Assembly (NCBI GenBank): GCA_036499025.1
Contig: DASYEM010000117.1
Coordinates: forward strand, 1-17,176
Direction: 5' to 3'
DNA: 17,176 nucleotides
DNA from: Parvibaculum sp036499025
Lineage (GTDB): Bacteria; Pseudomonadota; Alphaproteobacteria; Parvibaculales; Parvibaculaceae
Shown here piece after piece: positions 12,994 through 17,176 of the stretch. How positions within the stretch are numbered: the stretch's first letter is position 1; the number at the start of each line of letters is the position of its first letter. The notes beneath the pieces are model-generated. The model made no database searches, was not told the DNA's origin, and was given only the letters and a program-made list of their open reading frames with translations. Made by a program: the position numbers and the translations under genes.

Positions 12994-14691
12994 ATGCCGC
13001 GCATCGAACGCCGCTTTTTCCGCGACGCCTGGGACCTGACGAAACCTTACTGGACATCGCAAGAACGATGGACGGCGCTGGGGCTGCTTGCCGGGATCGT
13101 CGCGCTCAATCTGTTTCAGGTCTATCTCTCGGTCTGGCTCAACGAATGGCGCGGCATTTTTTTCGACGCGCTACAGGATTACAACAAGCCGGTCTTCATC
13201 CATCAGCTCTGGCGCTTCTCCGGTTTCGCCGCGATTTCGCTGGCGACGGGCCTGCTGACTTTTTATTGGACGCAGCTTCTGCAAATCCGCTGGCGGCGCT
13301 GGATGACGGCGCAATACATCGACGGCTGGCTCGACCGCAAAGCCTATTACCGGATGCAGATCGAGGGCGCGCAAACCGACAACCCCGACCAGCGCATCGC
13401 CGACGATCTGCGGCTCTTCACGGGGCAAGTGCTGAACCTCTCCATCGGGCTGATGAGTTCGGTCGTCACCTTCGTCTCCTTCATCGCGATCCTCTGGGCG
13501 CTGTCGGGCGCGCTGACGATCCCGCTCGGCAGTCTCGGCAGCGTCACCATTCCCGGCTATGCCGCCATCGGCGCGATCCTTTACGCCGGGATCGGCACAT
13601 GGGCGACGGTGAAGCTCGGCCGCCCGTTGATCGGGCTCACCTTCAACCAGCAACGCTACGAGGCCGATTTCCGCTACAGCCTGGTGCGCGTGCGAGAGAA
13701 CGCCGAGAGCATCGCCTTCTATAGCGGCGAGGCGCAGGAAGCCCGCGTGCTGAACGGGCGCTTCGCCAATGTCTATCGCAACTTCATCGCGGTTCTGATC
13801 CGCCAGATGAAATTGAATGTGCTGAACAGCACCTATTCGCAGATTGCCCTGATCGTGCCCTATGTGGTCGCGGCGCCGAAATATTTCGGCAAGGCGATCG
13901 AGTTCGGCGGCATTCAGCAAATCGCCACCGCCTTCGATCAGGTGCAGACCTCGCTCTCCTTCATCGTCAATTCCTATTCCGACATTGCCGAGCTGCAAGC
14001 GGTGATGATCCGCCTGACGCAATTTGAACATCGCGCCGCCGCCGTGCGCGACGAGACGCCGGGCATCGAAATCGCAAGCGCGGCAAGCGGCGGGCTTGCC
14101 GTCAGCAATCTCGACCTTGCGCTGCCGGACGGGTCGCCGCTGAAGTGCGGCATCAATATCGATGTGGCGAAGGGCGCGCGCCTGCTGGTGATGGGCGCGA
14201 CGGGCGCGGGGAAATCGACGCTGCTGCGCGCGATCTCGGGTCTCTGGCCCTTCGGACGCGGGCACATCGCCACGTCGGCAAAGAAGCCGCTCTTCCTGCC
14301 GCAAAAGCCTTATATCCCGCTCGGCACTTTGCGCGAGGCGGTGCTCTATCCCTATAAGCCCGACGGCGCGACCAATCTGATGCTGGTCGAGGCGTTGAAT
14401 GCGGTGGGCCTGCCGAAGCTCGCGCATGAACTCGACCATGAAGACAATTGGGCGCAGCGGCTTTCGGTCGGCGAGCAGCAGCGCCTCGCTTTTGCCCGCG
14501 TGCTGATCCACAAGCCCGACATGATCTTCCTCGACGAAGGCACGTCGGCGCTCGATGAAGCTTCGGAAGCGGCGCTCTATCGGCTGATCGAGGCGATGCC
14601 GGAAAAGCCGACCGTGATTTCGGTGGGGCATCGCAGCACACTGAAGCCGCTGCATGATGGGGTGTTTGAGCTGGGTGGAGCGGTGGCGTGA
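12994..14691 (+). CDS. ABC half-transporter, ABCD/YddA (SbmA-BacA-related) type
   Basis: The 565-residue protein fuses an ABC_membrane_2/SbmA-BacA-like membrane domain (about 1-330) to a C-terminal ATPase domain. Relatives include E. coli YddA, rhizobial BclA-type peptide transporters, B12/bleomycin transporters and peroxisomal ABCD proteins. The family-typical EAA-like loop ENAESIAFYSGEAQE is at 235-249. ATPase motifs: Walker A GATGAGKST (401-409), Q-loop LPQKPY (435-440), signature LSVGEQQR (490-497), Walker B MIFLDEG (510-516), H-loop His546. It would work as a homodimer in the inner membrane, probably moving peptides or similar hydrophilic molecules; direction and substrate are uncertain. 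The start at 12994 has GAGGGAG in place; an ATG 18 bases upstream does not. Confidence 0.92.
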   Translation: MPRIERRFFRDAWDLTKPYWTSQERWTALGLLAGIVALNLFQVYLSVWLNEWRGIFFDALQDYNKPVFIHQLWRFSGFAAISLATGLLTFYWTQLLQIRWRRWMTAQYIDGWLDRKAYYRMQIEGAQTDNPDQRIADDLRLFTGQVLNLSIGLMSSVVTFVSFIAILWALSGALTIPLGSLGSVTIPGYAAIGAILYAGIGTWATVKLGRPLIGLTFNQQRYEADFRYSLVRVRENAESIAFYSGEAQEARVLNGRFANVYRNFIAVLIRQMKLNVLNSTYSQIALIVPYVVAAPKYFGKAIEFGGIQQIATAFDQVQTSLSFIVNSYSDIAELQAVMIRLTQFEHRAAAVRDETPGIEIASAASGGLAVSNLDLALPDGSPLKCGINIDVAKGARLLVMGATGAGKSTLLRAISGLWPFGRGHIATSAKKPLFLPQKPYIPLGTLREAVLYPYKPDGATNLMLVEALNAVGLPKLAHELDHEDNWAQRLSVGEQQRLAFARVLIHKPDMIFLDEGTSALDEASEAALYRLIEAMPEKPTVISVGHRSTLKPLHDGVFELGGAVA

Positions 14692-14699
14692 ATTTCTTC

Positions 14700-14837
14700 A
14701 CCTCCTCCTCGTGGGGAGGTCGAAAAATTTGCGTCTCGCAGATTTTTCGGGTGGGGGGCAGGACGGTCGAGAGATGAGAACGCACGAGTCTTAGGAAGGC
14801 ACCCCCCACCCCAACCCCTCCCCACGAGGGGGAGGGG
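14700..14837. repeat. Nested palindromic intergenic repeat
   Basis: It fills the convergent gap between the ABC transporter and phzF-family genes. Outer arms are CCTCGTGGGGAGG (14707-14719) and CCTCCCCACGAGG (14817-14829). Next inside, GGGTGGGGGG (about 14749-14758) opposes CCCCCCACCC (about 14802-14812). A separate local hairpin CGAAAAATTTGCG-TCT-CGCAGATTTTTCG (14721-14749) has 13 pairs with one wobble. It could terminate transcription from either side but lacks a clean T-run at its edge. Confidence 0.75.
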
Positions 14838-14845
14838 CTTTGAGG

Positions 14846-15646
14846 TTAAACCTCTATCTCGCCCTTCAGATAATCGACGCAACGCCCACGCATCACGACG
14901 CGCGCACCCGCATCCGAACACCAGAGCGTGCCGCCGCGTTTTGAAATCTGCCGCGCGACGAGGTCGCTCTTGCCGAGCTTCTTTGCCCAATAGGGGATCA
15001 GCAGGCAATGCGCGCCGCCCGTCACCGGGTCTTCGTCTATGCCCTTGGCGGGCGCAAACATGCGCGAGACGAAATCGAAGCCCGAGCCTTCATCGCCCGC
15101 CGCTGTGCAGATGAGGCTCATGCCGCCGAGCGATTGCTGAAACCGCTTCAGCACGGTCATCTCGGGATCGAGCGCCGCGACATCGGCGGCGCTGCCGAAG
15201 AGCGCCATCAGCATGCGGCCCTTCACGATGAGAAGCGGCTTGGCGCCGATGGCGCGGGCAAGACCTTCCGGCTCCATCGTCGGCTTTGCCGGATCGGCGG
15301 GAAAATCCATCGCCAGCCGTCCGTCCTCGCGCTTGACGGTGAGCCGCCCGCTCAAGGTCTCGAAATGGATTTCAGGCGCTGCATGGCCGAGATGCGTAAA
15401 GAGCACATGCGCGGAGGCGAGCGTCGCGTGGCCGCAGAGCGGCACCTCGACGGCCGGCGTGAACCAGCGAAGACGATAGCCCTCCCCTTCGGCGACGAAA
15501 AAGGCGGTTTCGGCCAGATTGTTCTCCGCCGCAATCGCCTGCATGAGCTCGTCCGGCAACCATTCGGCCAGCGGCACAACCGCCGCCGGATTGCCCTCGA
15601 AGGCGCGTTCGGCAAAGGCGTCGACCTGATAGAGGGTCGTCTTCAT
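14846..15646 (-). CDS. PhzF-family isomerase/epimerase
   Basis: The 266-residue protein has the diaminopimelate-epimerase-like fold of the PhzF family. It opens with YQVDAFAERAFEGNPAAV (6-23), and NNLAETAFF (42-50) carries the catalytic Glu46. CGHATLASAHVL (71-82) and DEDPVTGGAHC (204-214) are the paired substrate-binding motifs. Phenazine PhzF isomerises dihydro-hydroxyanthranilate, but no other phenazine genes are here. Most chromosomal homologues (YddE, YHI9 types) have no known substrate, so I make no pathway claim. The start at 15646 has GGAG eight bases upstream. It is transcribed away from the GNAT gene and converges on the ABC transporter gene across a palindromic repeat. Confidence 0.92.
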   Translation of the reverse strand: MKTTLYQVDAFAERAFEGNPAAVVPLAEWLPDELMQAIAAENNLAETAFFVAEGEGYRLRWFTPAVEVPLCGHATLASAHVLFTHLGHAAPEIHFETLSGRLTVKREDGRLAMDFPADPAKPTMEPEGLARAIGAKPLLIVKGRMLMALFGSAADVAALDPEMTVLKRFQQSLGGMSLICTAAGDEGSGFDFVSRMFAPAKGIDEDPVTGGAHCLLIPYWAKKLGKSDLVARQISKRGGTLWCSDAGARVVMRGRCVDYLKGEIEV

Positions 15647-15772
15647 GGCTCAAGCTCCATATTTCGAGGCGGCATCGGGACCGAAAAACCGTGCCGCTTT
15701 GAAACGCAGCGGCTTCCGGCCGGATGATGGCTTTGGCTTTAATCAAAGGAAACGTGTTGTAGCAGGCTTTTA

Positions 15773-15801
15773 TTGAGTGTGTGAACGGATGAACGTATAC
15801 G
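15773..15801 (+). promoter_or_regulatory. Candidate promoter for the GNAT gene
   Basis: TTGAGT (15773-15778) and TATACG (15796-15801) are separated by 17 bases and each matches the sigma-70 consensus at four of six positions. The expected transcript start is near 15808, about 60 bases before the GNAT start codon. Nothing else is recognisable in the 15647-15869 gap. Confidence 0.4.
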
Positions 15802-15869
15802 GACGTTGATTCGCGGCCTCTTTGATGATGGGATTATTGCCTGATGGGAGCGTGCGCCGGGAGGACGCC

Positions 15870-16349
15870 ATGGGATCGATCGCGAAGCCGAAGAAATCCG
15901 TTCTTGTTCGCCCCGCCTGGCCGGACGAAGGCCCGGCGCTGTCCGAGCTCGCCATGAATGCAAAGGCGCGCTGGGGCTATGACGACGACTTCATGGAAAG
16001 CTGCCGCGACGAGTTGACGATCACCCGCGAACGGATCGGACGCGAACGCATTCGCGTCGCCGAGACGGGTGGCGTGCTGGCGGGTTTTGCGGCGATGAAG
16101 GTCGATGAAGAAAGGACCAGCGTCGAAGACCTCTTCGTCAGCCCAAGTTTCATCGGCACAGGCATCGGACAAATTCTGGTCGATGATTTCCTGCAATATG
16201 CTCGCCGCCACGGCATTCGCCTCGTCCATGTCGAGGCGGACCCGAACGCCGCGCCCTTTTATGAGCATGTCGGTTTTCGCCTCTGCGGCGAAGTCGCCTC
16301 GGGCTCGATCCCCGGTCGCAGGCTGCCGCTGATGGAAGTCAGGTTCTAG
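15870..16349 (+). CDS. GNAT-family N-acetyltransferase
   Basis: The 159-residue protein has the GCN5-related acetyltransferase fold: VLVRPAWPDEGPAL (11-24) in the first strand and helix, GVLAGFAAM (68-76), and VEDLFVSPSFIGTGIGQIL (85-103) as acetyl-CoA motif A. The usual first Arg/Gln of the pyrophosphate loop is replaced (FIGTGIG). PNAAPFYEHVGF (125-136) is the closing motif B. The acyl acceptor cannot be predicted. I place the start at 15870, where GGGAGGA precedes the ATG; a run of earlier in-frame ATGs at 15822-15828 lacks a ribosome site. It converges with thiD, 22 bases away. Confidence 0.88.
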   Translation: MGSIAKPKKSVLVRPAWPDEGPALSELAMNAKARWGYDDDFMESCRDELTITRERIGRERIRVAETGGVLAGFAAMKVDEERTSVEDLFVSPSFIGTGIGQILVDDFLQYARRHGIRLVHVEADPNAAPFYEHVGFRLCGEVASGSIPGRRLPLMEVRF

Positions 16350-16371
16350 CCTCGGCGGGCAAAGCCACAAA

Positions 16372-17176
16372 CTAGTTCTCTTCGTCCCGACGCAAGGTGT
16401 GCGCGTGGTAGAGCGGGCCGTGGCCCTTGCCGAAACCCGGCGCGGTGCGGATCGCCTCATGCACATAGTCGCGCGCGATCTCGACGGCTTCGCGAAGCTC
16501 CGCGCCTTGTGCCATCAGCGCGGCAATCGCGGAAGCCAGCGTGCAGCCGGTGCCGTGCGTGTGCCGCGTCTCGATGCGCGGGCTCGACATGACTTCAAGC
16601 GTTTCATGCGTCGCCAATACATCGAAAATGGTCGCGCCCGGAATATGCCCGCCCTTGAGCAGAACGGCGTCGCAGCCGAGGCCGAGCAGCGCATCCGCCG
16701 CCGCCTTCTGCTCATCGAGCGTTTCGACACGGCGGCCCGTGAGCGCGGCAGCTTCGGGCGCATTGGGCGTGATGAGGGTCGCAAGCGGCATCAACGCACG
16801 CTTGAAGGCATCGACGGCATCGCTGCGCAACAGCGCCGCACCGCCTTTGGCGATCATCACCGGATCGACGATGAGCGCGGCGTCGGGCGCGCGGGCGGAA
16901 ATCTCTTCCGCCGTGGCTTCGATGATCTCGACCGAATGCAGCATGCCGGTCTTGATCGCATCCGTGCCGATATCATCGAGCACGACCTTGATCTGGCCGC
17001 GCACGATGTCGAGGGGAATTTCATGAATGGCGTGAACGCCGAGCGTGTCCTGCACGGTGATCGCCGTCACCGCCGTCATCGCATAGCCGCCAAGGGCGGT
17101 CACGGTTTTGATGTCGGCCTGAATGCCGGCGCCGCCGCCGCTATCGGACCCGGCGATGATGAGGACGCGGCCTCGC
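16372..17176 (-). CDS. thiD: Hydroxymethylpyrimidine/phosphomethylpyrimidine kinase ThiD (5' end cut by window edge)
   Basis: ThiD phosphorylates hydroxymethylpyrimidine and then its monophosphate to HMP-PP, the pyrimidine substrate joined to the thiazole in thiamine synthesis. The reading frame is open to the window edge, where it reads RGRVLIIAGSDSGGGAGIQAD. That is the near-N-terminal substrate-binding motif, so only a few residues including the start codon are missing. Further motifs are GYAMTAVTAITVQDT, DPVMIAKGG, ITPNAPEAAALTG, and the anion-hole HTHGTGCTLASAIAA near the C-terminus. This acts directly downstream of ThiC, whose gene lies about 15 kb away on the same strand, so the pathway is split rather than one operon here. 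No partner gene is visible past its stop codon. Confidence 0.96.
   Translation of the reverse strand, partial: RGRVLIIAGSDSGGGAGIQADIKTVTALGGYAMTAVTAITVQDTLGVHAIHEIPLDIVRGQIKVVLDDIGTDAIKTGMLHSVEIIEATAEEISARAPDAALIVDPVMIAKGGAALLRSDAVDAFKRALMPLATLITPNAPEAAALTGRRVETLDEQKAAADALLGLGCDAVLLKGGHIPGATIFDVLATHETLEVMSSPRIETRHTHGTGCTLASAIAALMAQGAELREAVEIARDYVHEAIRTAPGFGKGHGPLYHAHTLRRDEEN

Noticed and set aside
13171..14655. 494-codon minus-strand open frame opposite the ABC transporter
   Set aside because: The transporter frame carries every ABC motif; the antisense product is compositionally biased and has no recognisable domain.
14846..15646. Phenazine biosynthesis locus
   Set aside because: Only a PhzF-family protein is present. 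The family is widespread and no phzA-E or phzG homologue is nearby.
15790..15806. Operator palindrome AACGT-ATACGG-ACGTT
   Set aside because: The arms are only five bases, it overlaps the candidate -10 box, and there is no adjacent regulator gene to bind it; it could be chance.

Overview
This is a GC-rich stretch of ordinary bacterial chromosome with dense genes, short intergenic gaps and no phage, plasmid, IS, CRISPR or tRNA signal. It looks alphaproteobacterial. The support is the long-type phosphoserine aminotransferase with a structured leader, a TPP riboswitch ahead of thiC, an encapsulated-ferritin-type protein, and several palindromic intergenic repeats of the kind scattered through Hyphomicrobiales/Parvibaculum-like genomes. 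The genus is a guess; no taxonomic marker gene is in the window.

Left part (1-4395). The window opens inside thiC (minus strand), preceded by a clear TPP riboswitch and a 111-bp hairpin-forming repeat that runs almost to the start of a class I nitronate monooxygenase gene. That gene meets, stop codon against stop codon, a membrane-anchored alpha/beta hydrolase gene. The hydrolase is divergent from a TetR regulator, and the 81-bp gap between them holds two matching palindromes (AAAGCAA-N6-TTGCnTT) that look like the operators.

Middle (4488-8480). A MAPEG membrane protein is followed by a strong two-tier hairpin and then a 103-residue EncFtn-type ferritin with all metal ligands, but with no encapsulin-targeting tail and no encapsulin gene in the window. 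On the minus strand purA is translationally coupled (TGATG) to a CPBP-family membrane protease. A membrane-anchored pentapeptide-repeat protein is divergent from purA.

Serine block (8610-11612, minus strand). A leader with two hairpins is followed by serC, an inverted pair of REP-like palindromes, serA and a rho-independent terminator. SerA and SerC catalyse consecutive steps of serine synthesis.

Right part (11691-17176). An Rrf2 regulator, whose perfect 7-bp-arm palindrome overlaps its own start codon, overlaps a SAM-dependent methyltransferase gene. Then come an ABCD/YddA-type ABC half-transporter, another long palindromic repeat, a PhzF-family isomerase (minus), a GNAT acetyltransferase (plus) and a partial thiD (minus) cut by the window edge.

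I found no obviously new multi-gene system. The best leads are the solitary EncFtn, the two regulator/operator pairs, and the repeat elements placed at regulatory positions.
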